A stretch of DNA of 64,000 nucleotides from an uncultured Faecalibacterium sp. (GCA_934548045.1 CAKTEM010000007.1:1-64000); one strand, 5' to 3'. Numbered from the stretch's first letter, positions 39,243 through 48,127 are shown. Made by a program: numbers and translations. Notes: a model not told the origin generated them from the letters alone.

Positions 39243-41030
39243 ATGGAGCTGCGTTCGCAAGAAGTCCGTACATTGGCACCGGAAAATGACCCACTGAAGA
39301 TGGGCATGGGTTGGAAGGTCGAAGACCTTGCAAAGCCGCAAATCATGGTAGAAAGCACCTTTGGCGACAGCCATCCGGGCAGCGCGCATCTGGATCAGTT
39401 TGTAAAGGAAGCGGTTCAGGCTGTCAACGAGCATGGCGGCAAGGCGGCTCGTTATTTTGCAACAGATATGTGCGACGGCATCGCGCAGGGTCATGACGGC
39501 ATCAACTATTCGCTGCCGCACCGTGACGCGATCGTGAATCTGGTGGAAGCACAGGCAAACGCCAGCGTTTATGACGGCGGCGTGTTTATCGCAAGCTGTG
39601 ACAAGTCCATGCCGGCAATGCTGATGAGCATTGGCCGACTGAAAGAGATGAGTGCCATCGTAGTGACCGGCGGTGTCATGGAAGCACATACTCTCCCGAA
39701 AAAATATGTGGTGAACGACCCGGCCTGCGCCATCAATGAACTGCTGACGCTGGAGCAGATCGGCAAATTCGACGCATGGGAAAAGACCGGCGTCATCCCC
39801 AACGAACAGCTTGATTACTACAAGCACAACGCCTGCCCCAGCTGCGGCGCATGTTCCTTTATGGGAACAGCATCCACCATGCAGATCATGGCTGAGGCTC
39901 TGGGTCTGATGCTTCCCGGCACTGCGCTGATGCCTGCAACGGCTCCGGAACTGAAACAGGCCGCATACGACGCAGGTGTGCAGTTGATGGAGCTGGTGAA
40001 GCAGGGCATCAAGGCGAAGGATATCGTGACGAAAGAAAGCTTTGAAAATGCCATTATGGTCCATGCGGCAATTTCCGGCTCGACCAATGCAACGATGCAC
40101 CTGCCGGCCATTGCACATGAGTTCGGCATTGAGATCGACGCAGACACCTTTGACCGGATGCACCGGGGTGCCCACTATCTGCTGAATATCCGCCCCTCCG
40201 GCGACTGGCCTGCACAGTACTTCTATTATGCAGGCGGCGTACCGCGTGTGATGGAAGAAATCAAGTCGATGCTCCATCTGGACGTTATGACCGTTACCGG
40301 CAAGACGCTGGGCGAAAATCTGGAAGAGCTGAAGAAGAACGGCTTCTATGAACATTGCGACGCCATCCTGAAGGAAAAGACCAAGGGCTTTGCCCGTCCG
40401 GTGACCCGGGAAGACATCATCCACAGCTTTGACAATGCAAAGGGCACGGACGGTAGCATTGCCATCCTGAAAGGCAATCTGGCTCCGGAAGGCTGCGTCA
40501 TCAAGCACACGGCCTGCCCGAAGAATATGTTTGAAGCGACTCTTCGTGCAAAGCCCTACGACAGCGAGGAAGAGTGTATTGCAGCTGTTCTACATGGTGA
40601 AGTAAAGCCCGGTGACGCGATCTTCATTCGCTATGAAGGCCCTCGTGGAAGTGGTATGCCGGAGATGTTCTATACCGGCGAAGCTATCTGCGCCGACCCG
40701 AAACTGGCATCCAGTGTGGCTCTTATCACCGACGGACGCTTCTCCGGCGCAAGCCGCGGCCCGGTCATCGGCCATGTCAGCCCGGAAGCTGCTGTCGGCG
40801 GCCCCATCGCTCTGGTGGAAGAGGGCGACCTGATCCAGATCGACGTTCATAACCGGAAACTTGCCATTGTCGGTGTCAAGGGTGAGCCCAAGACCCCGGA
40901 AGAAATGGATGAGATCCTGACACAGCGTCGTGCAAACTGGAAACCGAAAGCACCCAAGTATACAAAGGGCCTGCTGAAGCTGTACTCGCAGCACGCGGTC
41001 AGCCCGATGAAGGGTGCCTATATGGAGTAA
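39243..41030 (+). CDS. IlvD/Edd-family dehydratase, probably acting on a sugar acid
   Basis: A 595-residue iron-sulfur dehydratase. Family motifs: DMCDGIAQGHDGINYSLPHR, IASCDKSMPAMLM, the cluster cysteines in HNACPSCGACSFMGTASTM, ISGSTNATMHLPAIAHE, and the C-terminal ALITDGRFSGASRGPVIGHV. The family includes dihydroxy-acid dehydratase (about 560 residues) and sugar-acid dehydratases. With a GntR-FCD regulator before it and a GntP permease after it, a role on gluconate, galactonate or another aldonate is more likely than branched-chain amino acid synthesis. No KDG kinase or aldolase lies alongside, so the pathway would be completed elsewhere. Confidence 0.85.
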   Translation: MELRSQEVRTLAPENDPLKMGMGWKVEDLAKPQIMVESTFGDSHPGSAHLDQFVKEAVQAVNEHGGKAARYFATDMCDGIAQGHDGINYSLPHRDAIVNLVEAQANASVYDGGVFIASCDKSMPAMLMSIGRLKEMSAIVVTGGVMEAHTLPKKYVVNDPACAINELLTLEQIGKFDAWEKTGVIPNEQLDYYKHNACPSCGACSFMGTASTMQIMAEALGLMLPGTALMPATAPELKQAAYDAGVQLMELVKQGIKAKDIVTKESFENAIMVHAAISGSTNATMHLPAIAHEFGIEIDADTFDRMHRGAHYLLNIRPSGDWPAQYFYYAGGVPRVMEEIKSMLHLDVMTVTGKTLGENLEELKKNGFYEHCDAILKEKTKGFARPVTREDIIHSFDNAKGTDGSIAILKGNLAPEGCVIKHTACPKNMFEATLRAKPYDSEEECIAAVLHGEVKPGDAIFIRYEGPRGSGMPEMFYTGEAICADPKLASSVALITDGRFSGASRGPVIGHVSPEAAVGGPIALVEEGDLIQIDVHNRKLAIVGVKGEPKTPEEMDEILTQRRANWKPKAPKYTKGLLKLYSQHAVSPMKGAYME

Positions 41031-41139
41031 AGAACTCCTTCTGAGAATAAAAAATATCATCTGAAAAACAACTGTCCAGCGTGATTTTGTTGGACGGCTT
41101 AGGAAAGTGCAGCCAAAAATAAAAATGGAGGAACGTCTT

Positions 41140-42495
41140 ATGACTGCTGTTGCTACTCCCGATGCCGCGCGGCTGGTATTTGCTGCCGTGGCAGGACTTA
41201 TCCTATTGCTAGTTCTTATCATCAAGTTCAAGGTCCATGCAATGATCTCCATCCTGATCGGTGCTGTTGGAATCGGTCTGATGGCAGGTATGCCGCTGGC
41301 GGACATCATCAGCTCCGTGAACGAAGGAATCGGAAATACCCTAAAAGGCATCGCCCTTCTAGTTGGCCTTGGCTCCATGTTCGGCGCGATCCTTGAAGAA
41401 TCCGGCGGCGCGCAGACATTGGCTGTGACTATGGTGCGAAAGTTCGGCGATGAAAAAGCCGCGTGGGCATTGGGCATCACGGGTCTGGTCATCGCAATGC
41501 CCGTCTTCTTCGATGCGGGCCTGATCATTCTGATCCCGCTTGCGTTTTCTCTGGCAAAGCGCACCAACCGCTCGGTTCTGTACTATGTCATCCCTCTGCT
41601 GGCAGGTCTGGCAGTCGGTCATGCGTTCATCCCTCCCACGCCCGGCCCGGTCCTGGTTGCTTCCATGCTGGGTGTTGACCTTGGCTGGGTTATCCTCATC
41701 GGCATTTTCTGCGGCATTTTTGCCATGATCGTTGCAGGCCCTGTCTGGGGTTCCATCTGCGGCAAAAAGTATATGATCGCTGTTCCTGAACACATTGCAC
41801 AGCAGGAAGACATCGACGAGAGCAAGCTGCCCAAGTTTGGCACCATCGTCGGCATCATCATGATACCTCTGGTGCTTATCATTGCAAACTCTGTGGCAAA
41901 AGTCGTTCCTGCAATGGCTGGCATCCAGCCGGTCTTGGCTTTCCTCGGTGAGCCTTTCATGGCACTGCTGCTGGCTACCATCGCTGCGATGTATCTGCTG
42001 GGTACCCGTCACGGTTATTCCAATGCACAGCTGGAAAAGATCATGACCAAATCTCTGGAGCCTACCGGCATGATTCTACTGGTCACTGCATGCGGCGGCG
42101 TTCTCCGTTACATGCTCCAGAATTCCGGTCTGGGCGATGTCATTGGCAATGCAGTGGCAAACGCAAGTCTGCCGCTGGTTCTGGTGGCCTTCATCGTGGC
42201 TGCGCTGGTGCGTATTTCGGTCGGCTCTTCTACCGTTGCCATGACGATGGCGGCAGGCATTATCTCCGCAATGCCCGGCATCAGCGAACTCAGCCCTCTG
42301 TATCTGGCCTGCGTCACCGCTGCGATCGCTGGCGGCTCTACCGTCTGCTCTCACTTCAATGATTCCGGCTTCTGGCTGGTCAAGAGTCTTGTGGGTATGG
42401 ACGAAAAGACGACCCTCAAGACCTGGACCATTATGGAAACACTGGTCGGCGGCGTTGGTTTCCTTGTCGCGCTGGTGATTTCCTTCTTCGCTTAA
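41140..42495 (+). CDS. GntP-family gluconate/sugar-acid permease
   Basis: A 451-residue polytopic membrane protein with about 12 to 14 helices. Recognisable GntP features are IALLVGLGSMFGAILEESGGAQTLA, the PVFFDAGLIILIPLAFSLAKR block, HAFIPPTPGPVLVA, and GSSTVAMTMAAGII near the C-terminus. The ATG at 41140 is preferred over an earlier in-frame start because GGAGGA lies eight bases upstream. It follows the dehydratase by 109 bases with no strong terminator between (only a small TCCA...TGGA hairpin), so co-transcription is likely. Confidence 0.9.
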   Translation: MTAVATPDAARLVFAAVAGLILLLVLIIKFKVHAMISILIGAVGIGLMAGMPLADIISSVNEGIGNTLKGIALLVGLGSMFGAILEESGGAQTLAVTMVRKFGDEKAAWALGITGLVIAMPVFFDAGLIILIPLAFSLAKRTNRSVLYYVIPLLAGLAVGHAFIPPTPGPVLVASMLGVDLGWVILIGIFCGIFAMIVAGPVWGSICGKKYMIAVPEHIAQQEDIDESKLPKFGTIVGIIMIPLVLIIANSVAKVVPAMAGIQPVLAFLGEPFMALLLATIAAMYLLGTRHGYSNAQLEKIMTKSLEPTGMILLVTACGGVLRYMLQNSGLGDVIGNAVANASLPLVLVAFIVAALVRISVGSSTVAMTMAAGIISAMPGISELSPLYLACVTAAIAGGSTVCSHFNDSGFWLVKSLVGMDEKTTLKTWTIMETLVGGVGFLVALVISFFA

Positions 42496-42572
42496 CCTTT
42501 GACAGAACGAACGGTCTTCCTTCTCCGGATCGTTTGGTTCATCTTCTCCTAATTCATCACCTCCTTAGAGGG

Positions 42573-42608
42573 AGCCGCTCCGGTTTGCTTTGCCCGGAGT
42601 GGCTTTTT
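42573..42608 (+). terminator. Terminator of the dehydratase-permease operon
   Basis: AGCCGCTCCGG (42573-42583) pairs with CCGGAGTGGCT (42594-42604), then T5. Confidence 0.85.
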
Positions 42609-42617
42609 CTGTATAAG

Positions 42618-42649
42618 AAAACTCCACACAACCTACGCTGCGTGGAGTT
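42618..42649. repeat. 32-bp repeat, right copy
   Basis: Identical to 38135-38166 and in the same orientation, 4,483 bases away. The two copies enclose the GntR, dehydratase and GntP genes. Confidence 0.85.
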
Positions 42650-42673
42650 AAAAATAGAATGGATTTTTGTTAC

Positions 42674-43156
42674 TTATTCTTCGGTTTCATCCGTTTCTTC
42701 ATCAGGGTCGAGGGCGATGGAGAAGACAGCCTTTTTCAGTTTGCCACAGCCCTGTGCTTTCAGGCCGGATTTGTACGGCTCACCGGCGAGGTAGAGGGCA
42801 AAACGGCCCTCGCAGAGCATCCCGGCGATGCTGGTTCCGGCACTGCCGACGGTGGTGTCCGTGGCTTCGTCGGTGGGCTTGGTGGGAGAAAACTCACCCA
42901 GAGAAACTTCAAACAGCTCGCTGCCCTCGAGGTCGGTCTCAAGGGTCAGGTGGGCGTCGTGGCGGACAAAGGGGGTCTTGTCGCTGACCTGCGGCGTGAC
43001 GGTGCTGACCGTGACGATGGCGTTGTCGCCGTCAATTTTCGTCTTGCCAGCAGGCAGGGTGTTGATATCCCGTGCCATGACGTACTCGATGACCGTATCG
43101 AGGTTGTCGGACATGCCGAGGTAGTTGGGGAGATTGTTCAGGGTATCGTAGATCAT
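42674..43156 (-). CDS. YhcH/YjgK/YiaL family protein
   Basis: A 160-residue cupin-like protein of the family formerly called beta-galactosidase subunit beta, some members of which act on sialic acid or sugar anomers. The start MIYDTLNNLPNYLGM is typical, as is the central DGDNAIVTV strand and the VRHDAHLTLETDLEGSE block with probable metal-binding His. The C-terminal DPDEETDETEE tail is acidic. RBS GGAGG is close upstream. It lies 18 bases after the sirtuin gene, so they are co-transcribed. Its substrate here is unknown. Confidence 0.82.
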   Translation of the reverse strand: MIYDTLNNLPNYLGMSDNLDTVIEYVMARDINTLPAGKTKIDGDNAIVTVSTVTPQVSDKTPFVRHDAHLTLETDLEGSELFEVSLGEFSPTKPTDEATDTTVGSAGTSIAGMLCEGRFALYLAGEPYKSGLKAQGCGKLKKAVFSIALDPDEETDETEE

Positions 43157-43174
43157 GGAAAATCCTCCGAATTT

Positions 43175-43897
43175 TTATTCCAGTACAACGTCTTCGCTGA
43201 GTACTTGACCGATGGGCTTCGCAATGCAGAGGTCGGCTTCCTCGTCGGCGTTGGTGGGCTGCATGTTGATGACGACGAGGTGGCGGCCCCGGAAATACCG
43301 GATAAGCCCGGCGGCCGGGTAGACCACAAGGCTGGTGCCGCCGATGATGAGGGTGTCCGCCTTTCGGATGGCCGACACTGCACCGGACAGCACGCCTTCG
43401 TCCAGACCTTCCTCATACAGAACGACGTCCGGCTTCACGATACCACCGCACTTCGGGCAGTGGGGAACACCGGTGGAGTTGGCGATGAAATCCACATCGT
43501 AGAACGCGCCGCAGTCCTCGCAGTAGTTGCGCAGGGTGCTGCCGTGCAGCTCATAGACCGTTTTGGAACCAGCCGCCTGATGCAGGCCGTCGATGTTCTG
43601 GGTGACGACGGCTTTCAGCTTGCCTTCACGTTCCAGCTTTGCCAGACGCAGGTGAGCGGCGTTGGGCTTCGCACCCTTGACGATGAGCTTATCCCGGTAG
43701 AATTTGTAGAACTCTTCCGGGTTCTGTTCCCAGAAGGTGTGGCTCAAAATCGTTTCCGGCGGATAGGCATACTTCTGGTGATACAGGCCGTCGACGCTCC
43801 GGAAATCCGGGATGCCGCTTTCGGTCGAGACACCTGCTCCGCCGAAAAACACAATGTTGTTGCTCTCCGCGATGATTTTTTCCAGTGCTGGTACCAT
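43175..43897 (-). CDS. cobB: NAD-dependent protein deacylase (sirtuin)
   Basis: A 240-residue Sir2 enzyme that removes acyl groups from lysine using NAD+. Motifs are complete: GAGVSTESGIPDFRS, TQNIDGLH, the catalytic His in ELHGS, a four-Cys zinc site (CEDC...CPKC), and GTSLVVYPAAG. The ATG at 43897 is preferred because the longer frame reads into an intergenic repeat. The upstream sequence AAAGGGGCGG is a weak ribosome site. Class U or III assignment was not attempted. Confidence 0.92.
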   Translation of the reverse strand: MVPALEKIIAESNNIVFFGGAGVSTESGIPDFRSVDGLYHQKYAYPPETILSHTFWEQNPEEFYKFYRDKLIVKGAKPNAAHLRLAKLEREGKLKAVVTQNIDGLHQAAGSKTVYELHGSTLRNYCEDCGAFYDVDFIANSTGVPHCPKCGGIVKPDVVLYEEGLDEGVLSGAVSAIRKADTLIIGGTSLVVYPAAGLIRYFRGRHLVVINMQPTNADEEADLCIAKPIGQVLSEDVVLE

Positions 43898-43956
43898 AGA
43901 ACCGCCCCTTTCACATACTGTATTCTGAACATCAGTATAGCACAACTTTATTGTCA

Positions 43957-44013
43957 GGCCAAGGCCCCATCTCAGAGGGGGTTGGCACAGCGGAGCTGTG
44001 ACTGGAGGAGTTC
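43957..44013. repeat. Palindromic intergenic repeat, partial copy
   Basis: GGCCCCATCTCAGAGGGGG, then GGCACAGCGGAGCTGTGACTGG and GGAG. It matches 35223-35270 almost base for base and the reverse complement of 58450-58498. Confidence 0.75.
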
Positions 44014-44032
44014 TATCCACCAGCAAGCTGCT

Positions 44033-44725
44033 TTAATCAATCGTCGTCTTCGTTCTTCCCACACCGATGACGGCGGTGGTGATTTTTTTCCATGTGTTGC
44101 ATCCGCAGACGCCGTCCACGGTCAGGCTGGTGCGCCGCTGGTAGCCGCGCAGAGCTTCCTCGGTGCGTGTGCCGAAGAGTCCGTCGATGCGGCTTCCGGT
44201 CCGGTAGCCGAGGGTCGAGAGCGCATCCTGTAAAATCATGACATAGCACCCACGGCTCCCTCGCCGCAGAGTGGGGTACCCGGCAGTGGTGCCGCTGCAG
44301 GCAGGGGTGCCGTACCGGCGGTCAAAGTGTACCCATGTCGGCGTCTGGCTCAGCGGCTCCACATAGCCCCATGCGCCGGTGGCACGGGCGGCGTTGTAGA
44401 TGGCCGTCCGCTGGGTGCTGGACAGACTCTGCCCGACGTCAAAGGCAACACCGGCGTAGTGCTGGCTTCGGGTGCCGTGTCCGCCCTCCCAGATGCGGCG
44501 GAACGCGTAGCCTACCGGGATACCGGAACCGTACTTGCGCCGGGTCAGGTTCCATGCTTCCATGGCCGCGATGGTCGTCCAGAGCACCGGGCTTCCGGAT
44601 TTGCCCCGGAACTCCCGGAGGGTCAGGGTCGTGCCGGTACTGTACGGCATCGGGTCGTTTTCGTTGATGCTCGAGTAGGTGTACACCTTGTTCTCGTAGG
44701 CATCGTAGACGAGCAGCCTTGCCAT
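44033..44725 (-). CDS. M15-type peptidase with C-terminal peptidoglycan-binding domain
   Basis: A 230-residue protein with two parts. Residues about 35-150 resemble a D-Ala-D-Ala carboxypeptidase of the M15 group, with the zinc motif SQHYAGVAFDVG and the second His in TWVHFDRR. Residues about 155-222 form one PG_binding_1 domain (LRRGSRGCYVMILQDALSTLG, RIDGLFGTRTEEALRGYQRR, DGVCGCNTWKKI). There is no signal peptide. It follows the larger peptidoglycan-binding gene by 3 bases, so the two are co-expressed and may act together on a wall or cortex-like substrate. Confidence 0.78.
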   Translation of the reverse strand: MARLLVYDAYENKVYTYSSINENDPMPYSTGTTLTLREFRGKSGSPVLWTTIAAMEAWNLTRRKYGSGIPVGYAFRRIWEGGHGTRSQHYAGVAFDVGQSLSSTQRTAIYNAARATGAWGYVEPLSQTPTWVHFDRRYGTPACSGTTAGYPTLRRGSRGCYVMILQDALSTLGYRTGSRIDGLFGTRTEEALRGYQRRTSLTVDGVCGCNTWKKITTAVIGVGRTKTTID

Positions 44726-44728
44726 AGG

Positions 44729-47344
44729 TCAAACCTCCTTTTTGGTCGCGGCGGCGTCGCACTCGCAGCTCTGTGCCTGTAATGCCGCCCAGGTCTCCCG
44801 GTTGACGGTGCCGGTCACTTCCAGCCCGGCGCGCTGCTGCGCTGCCCGGACGGCAACCGTTTCCGCCTCGCCGAAAGAGGAATTTTCCGAGACGTAATCC
44901 TCGCCGCAATAGAGGCTGGCCCGGCCGTTGAGCCACTGCTCGATGAGAGCAACGTCCGGCCCGATGCTGCCCTCACTCATGGCGCGGCCGGGATAAGCCA
45001 TCTCCTGTCCGCTGTCACGGTCGGGGTTGGGCGTGTGGACGGCGAGCTGCAGGCTCAGGGCTTCCACGGCCGTCCATGTCTCGGCGTCGACGATGCCGGT
45101 GGCCGGCAGGTCAAGAAGCTCCTGTACGCTCCGGGTCGCAGCGGCAGTCTCTTCGGAATAGAGGTCGGACAGCGGCGGATTCTCCACGCTGTCGAAGTAG
45201 TAGGCGATGCGCTGGAGCAGAACATTATAATAAAGCACAGCACTGCTCTCGGAGCCGACCGTGAGCGGTGTGCCGGGGTAGGGCAGGCGTTTCAGCGTGA
45301 CGACCGGCCCGGAGGTGCGCAGGGCAGACGCCTTACCGTAGAGGGAATCCCATGTGTTCCGGCCAACCACGCCGTCGACGGTCAGCCCGGCGAACCGCTG
45401 ATAGGCGCGGACGGCGGCTTCGGTGGAAGAGCCAAACTGCCCGTCAATCGAGACGGACGGGATGCTGCTCTCGTAGGCACTCATAATATAAAGGTAGAAT
45501 TGCAGCTCCCGGACAGCGGTGCCACTGGAACCGTTCCGCAGGACGCCCGGATACTCGCCCGGCCGCAGGCTGGACGAAAGAAGCTTGTTGGCGATGTCGT
45601 TGTAGACCTCGTAGAGTTTGTTCCACGTTGTCCGACCGACTATGCCGTCGCTCGTCAGGCCGAAATAGCTCTGGAACTTCTTGACAGCGGCCTTGGTGGA
45701 GGAGCCAAATTTGCCGTCAACGGTCACATTGTTGAGGGAAGAATAGACCGTCCGGGCGATTTTGAGCCAGAACTGCACCAAGCGAACGTTCTGGCCGCTG
45801 GAACCAGACCGGAGCGGCGAACCTGGGTAGGCGTTGGGCGTGCCGTTGTCGGACTGGATGCTCCGGAACTCGTCGTAAAGCTCGTTCCATGTGGTCTGGC
45901 CCACCACGCCGTCCACGGTCAGACCGTATTTCCGCTGGAACGACCGGACAGCCGCCGTGGTGCCGGAACCGAAGATGCCGTCCACGGTCACCGATGGGAT
46001 GGAAGAATCGTACTGGGCGAGGGTGTTCAGCCAGAATTGCAGCTGCTCGACCGCGCTGCCGGACGAACCCTGCCGCAGAACGGTGCCGTTCCAGGTACCG
46101 TCCGAGAGGGTGCCGCTGGATGTCTCGCCCTCGCTGGTAAGCTCGGCAAGGTCTTTGACCGAGACATAGATATAGCTGATCTTGTACCATGTGCTGCGCC
46201 CGACGACCCCGTCCGCCGTCAGGTTGAACTGCTTCTGGAACGCCTTGACGGTGGTGGTCATCTTGGAGCCAAAGATGCCGTCCACGGTCAGCAGGCCGAG
46301 GAAGGGGTAGTCCTTCGTGATGCGGTTCAATTGCCGCTGAAGGGTGAAGACCGCCGTGCCGGTAGAACCCTGCCGGAGGGGAGAACCGGGATAGCTCTGT
46401 GGGATGGACTGGATGTTGTTCGTCCGGACGATCTCGATGTCGTTGCCGTAGTAGTATTTGAGGATCTGCAGTGCGTTCCGGCCCTGATTCGCCAGAGTGA
46501 CGGTTCCCCACTGTTTCAGGCCCGGGCAGGTGACTGATTTGCCGTCGCAGTATTCCGAGTAGTATGGATTGACCGTGCCGGTCTTCCGGATGTAGGTGTT
46601 GAAGATGTCGTCGGTCAGCTTTGTCATGACCTCGAACACCGTCCGCCCGTGGACATAATATTGGTCGTAGCTGGTCGAGTTGGTGATGTTGAAGCTGTAT
46701 CCCTTGCTGGGGTACCACTCGGTGTAAATGCGGTTCAGCGCGAGGGAGATCTGACAGTGGATGTTCGCCCGGAGTGCCTGTTCGGGCCACGTCGGATACA
46801 CCTCACTTGACGCGACATTGGCGATATACTTCCGGAAGGACACGGTGACATTCTTGGCGGAGGCGGCAGGTCTGCCGAGATGGACGGTGATATTTTTGGG
46901 GATGATGACCCGGTCGAGGACACGGGGAACGCAGTTCTCGGTGGGTTCGGGGCAGCTGCCGCCGTCATCGGAGAAGAGGGAGTGGGTCGGGATGACGATG
47001 GGCTCGTTGGGAACATCCCGGCCCTCTTCCGTCTCGGGAATCATCTCGGGCTGGGCCAGCGTGACCTGCCCGGCGAAGATCTGGATGCCTTGGATCCGCA
47101 CTGTCCGGTAGCCGGATTTCGCGGCGGTGAGGGAACAGACGGCGTAGGGGAGGACGGTCGTGTTGTCCTCGTTGAGGGAGTAGGTGCAGTCGGGGGTCGA
47201 GATGGTATAATCGCCTGCGTTTCCCTCGGCGTCGGTCGTCAGGTGGGCGGTGAAGCCGTCGCCGCTCAGGGTGATGACGACCCCTTCCACCGGTGAGGAC
47301 TGCCGGGCGGCGAAGGCCTGAATACGGAGGATTCCGGTTGCCAT
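44729..47344 (-). CDS. SpoIID-like domain protein with about six peptidoglycan-binding repeats
   Basis: An 871-residue protein. The first 110 residues form a beta-rich, CNA/transthyretin-like domain (MATGILRIQAFAARQSSPVE). A SpoIID-like region follows (about 150-325: FRKYIANVASSEVYPTWPEQ, RANIHCQISLALNRIYTEWY, CPGLKQWGTVTLANQGRNAL). Then come six PG_binding_1 repeats (about 330-865), four near-canonical with VDGxFGS...AVxxFQ..GLTxDGVVGxxTW and two degenerate. There is no signal peptide or membrane helix. Similar architectures occur in clostridial spore or wall proteins, though this organism is not obviously a spore-former. Function: inferred wall binding or remodelling. Confidence 0.75.
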   Translation of the reverse strand: MATGILRIQAFAARQSSPVEGVVITLSGDGFTAHLTTDAEGNAGDYTISTPDCTYSLNEDNTTVLPYAVCSLTAAKSGYRTVRIQGIQIFAGQVTLAQPEMIPETEEGRDVPNEPIVIPTHSLFSDDGGSCPEPTENCVPRVLDRVIIPKNITVHLGRPAASAKNVTVSFRKYIANVASSEVYPTWPEQALRANIHCQISLALNRIYTEWYPSKGYSFNITNSTSYDQYYVHGRTVFEVMTKLTDDIFNTYIRKTGTVNPYYSEYCDGKSVTCPGLKQWGTVTLANQGRNALQILKYYYGNDIEIVRTNNIQSIPQSYPGSPLRQGSTGTAVFTLQRQLNRITKDYPFLGLLTVDGIFGSKMTTTVKAFQKQFNLTADGVVGRSTWYKISYIYVSVKDLAELTSEGETSSGTLSDGTWNGTVLRQGSSGSAVEQLQFWLNTLAQYDSSIPSVTVDGIFGSGTTAAVRSFQRKYGLTVDGVVGQTTWNELYDEFRSIQSDNGTPNAYPGSPLRSGSSGQNVRLVQFWLKIARTVYSSLNNVTVDGKFGSSTKAAVKKFQSYFGLTSDGIVGRTTWNKLYEVYNDIANKLLSSSLRPGEYPGVLRNGSSGTAVRELQFYLYIMSAYESSIPSVSIDGQFGSSTEAAVRAYQRFAGLTVDGVVGRNTWDSLYGKASALRTSGPVVTLKRLPYPGTPLTVGSESSAVLYYNVLLQRIAYYFDSVENPPLSDLYSEETAAATRSVQELLDLPATGIVDAETWTAVEALSLQLAVHTPNPDRDSGQEMAYPGRAMSEGSIGPDVALIEQWLNGRASLYCGEDYVSENSSFGEAETVAVRAAQQRAGLEVTGTVNRETWAALQAQSCECDAAATKKEV

Positions 47345-47404
47345 AAGAAAAGTCTCCTTTGCTAGTTAGTGTCAGTGCTATACTATTCAAAAAAGGAAGG
47401 GAGT

Positions 47405-47727
47405 GTGCGCAGGGCTTGTCTTGACAGAAAGAGCATCATGCTGCTGCACGGGAATCTGATGTGCTGGCGGCAGTTCGAGGATATCATTCCGCTGCTGGAA
47501 AAGGAGTTCTGTGTGTATGCGGTCAGCTTCGACGGCTTTGACGGCACCGGAACGATCACCTACACCACGGCAGAGGAACAGGCCGGTAAGCTGGAAGCGT
47601 ACATCCTGAAAAACTGCGGCGCACCTACCCGAAGCTGACCGTCCGCTGCTTTCCGGGATTCGGGCATGGAGATATCATCAACCACCCGGAACTTTTAATA
47701 GATGAGGTAAAACGTTTTGCCGAATAA
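47405..47727 (+). pseudogene. Alpha/beta hydrolase remnant with internal deletion
   Basis: The frame from GTG at 47405 gives KSIMLLHGNLMCWRQFEDII and AVSFDGFDGTG, the start of a clostridial alpha/beta hydrolase, then runs out of frame near 47625. A second frame from about 47617 gives PKLTVRCFPGFGHGDIINHP and LLIDEVKRFAE with a stop at 47725-47727, the end of the same family. The middle with the GxSxG nucleophile is missing. The gene is broken by deletion and frameshift. Confidence 0.75.
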
Positions 47728-47913
47728 AAGAATGGTTAGAGACGACTAAATAAGGGTAAAAATAGCCTGTCCTTGACTCACGCACAAAATTTGTGTTTCT
47801 GTTTTCGGGTTTTTCCTTTAATTATTGTCATTCTTCACCAGAGTAAAGCGAACATTTTTCATCTTTTTTGACCGCAGTTCTTCACTTTTGAAGAAAAAGG
47901 GATTCTTCTTCCA

Positions 47914-47942
47914 TTGACATCTTTCTGTTTCAATGGTACAAT
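47914..47942 (+). promoter_or_regulatory. Promoter of the opp operon
   Basis: TTGACA (47914-47919), 17-base spacer, TACAAT (47937-47942), with TGG immediately before the -10. A strong promoter. Confidence 0.88.
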
Positions 47943-47949
47943 ATATCGC

Positions 47950-48120
47950 GTGTTAAGGATTTTGCGGAAGGAGCACAGACACAGACAGAGGGGTCTGTTC
48001 TGCGCTCTTTTGTATTCTCTGGCAATACAGTGAGGGAAAACTTCCGCAAAAGAGTGGGAATCTTGCAGGACAAAGGGCCCTGCACTCATGTGCCGAGGCA
48101 CAGAAAATTATTTGGGAGGA
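47950..48120 (+). ncRNA. Structured 5' leader of the opp operon, candidate cis-regulatory RNA
   Basis: TTTTGCGGAAG (47960-47970) pairs perfectly with CTTCCGCAAAA (48041-48051). It encloses one long imperfect hairpin (GAGCACAGAC... with ...GTCTGTTCTGCGCTC, 47971-48006, followed by TTTT) and a second small hairpin (GTATT...AATAC, 48012-48028), giving a three-way junction. Further hairpins TGCAGG...CCTGCA (about 48065-48092) and GTGCC-GA-GGCAC (near 48099-48110) precede the GGGAGG ribosome site. The long hairpin plus T-tract could terminate transcription. No known riboswitch class recognised. Confidence 0.5.
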
Positions 48121-48127
48121 CAACACA

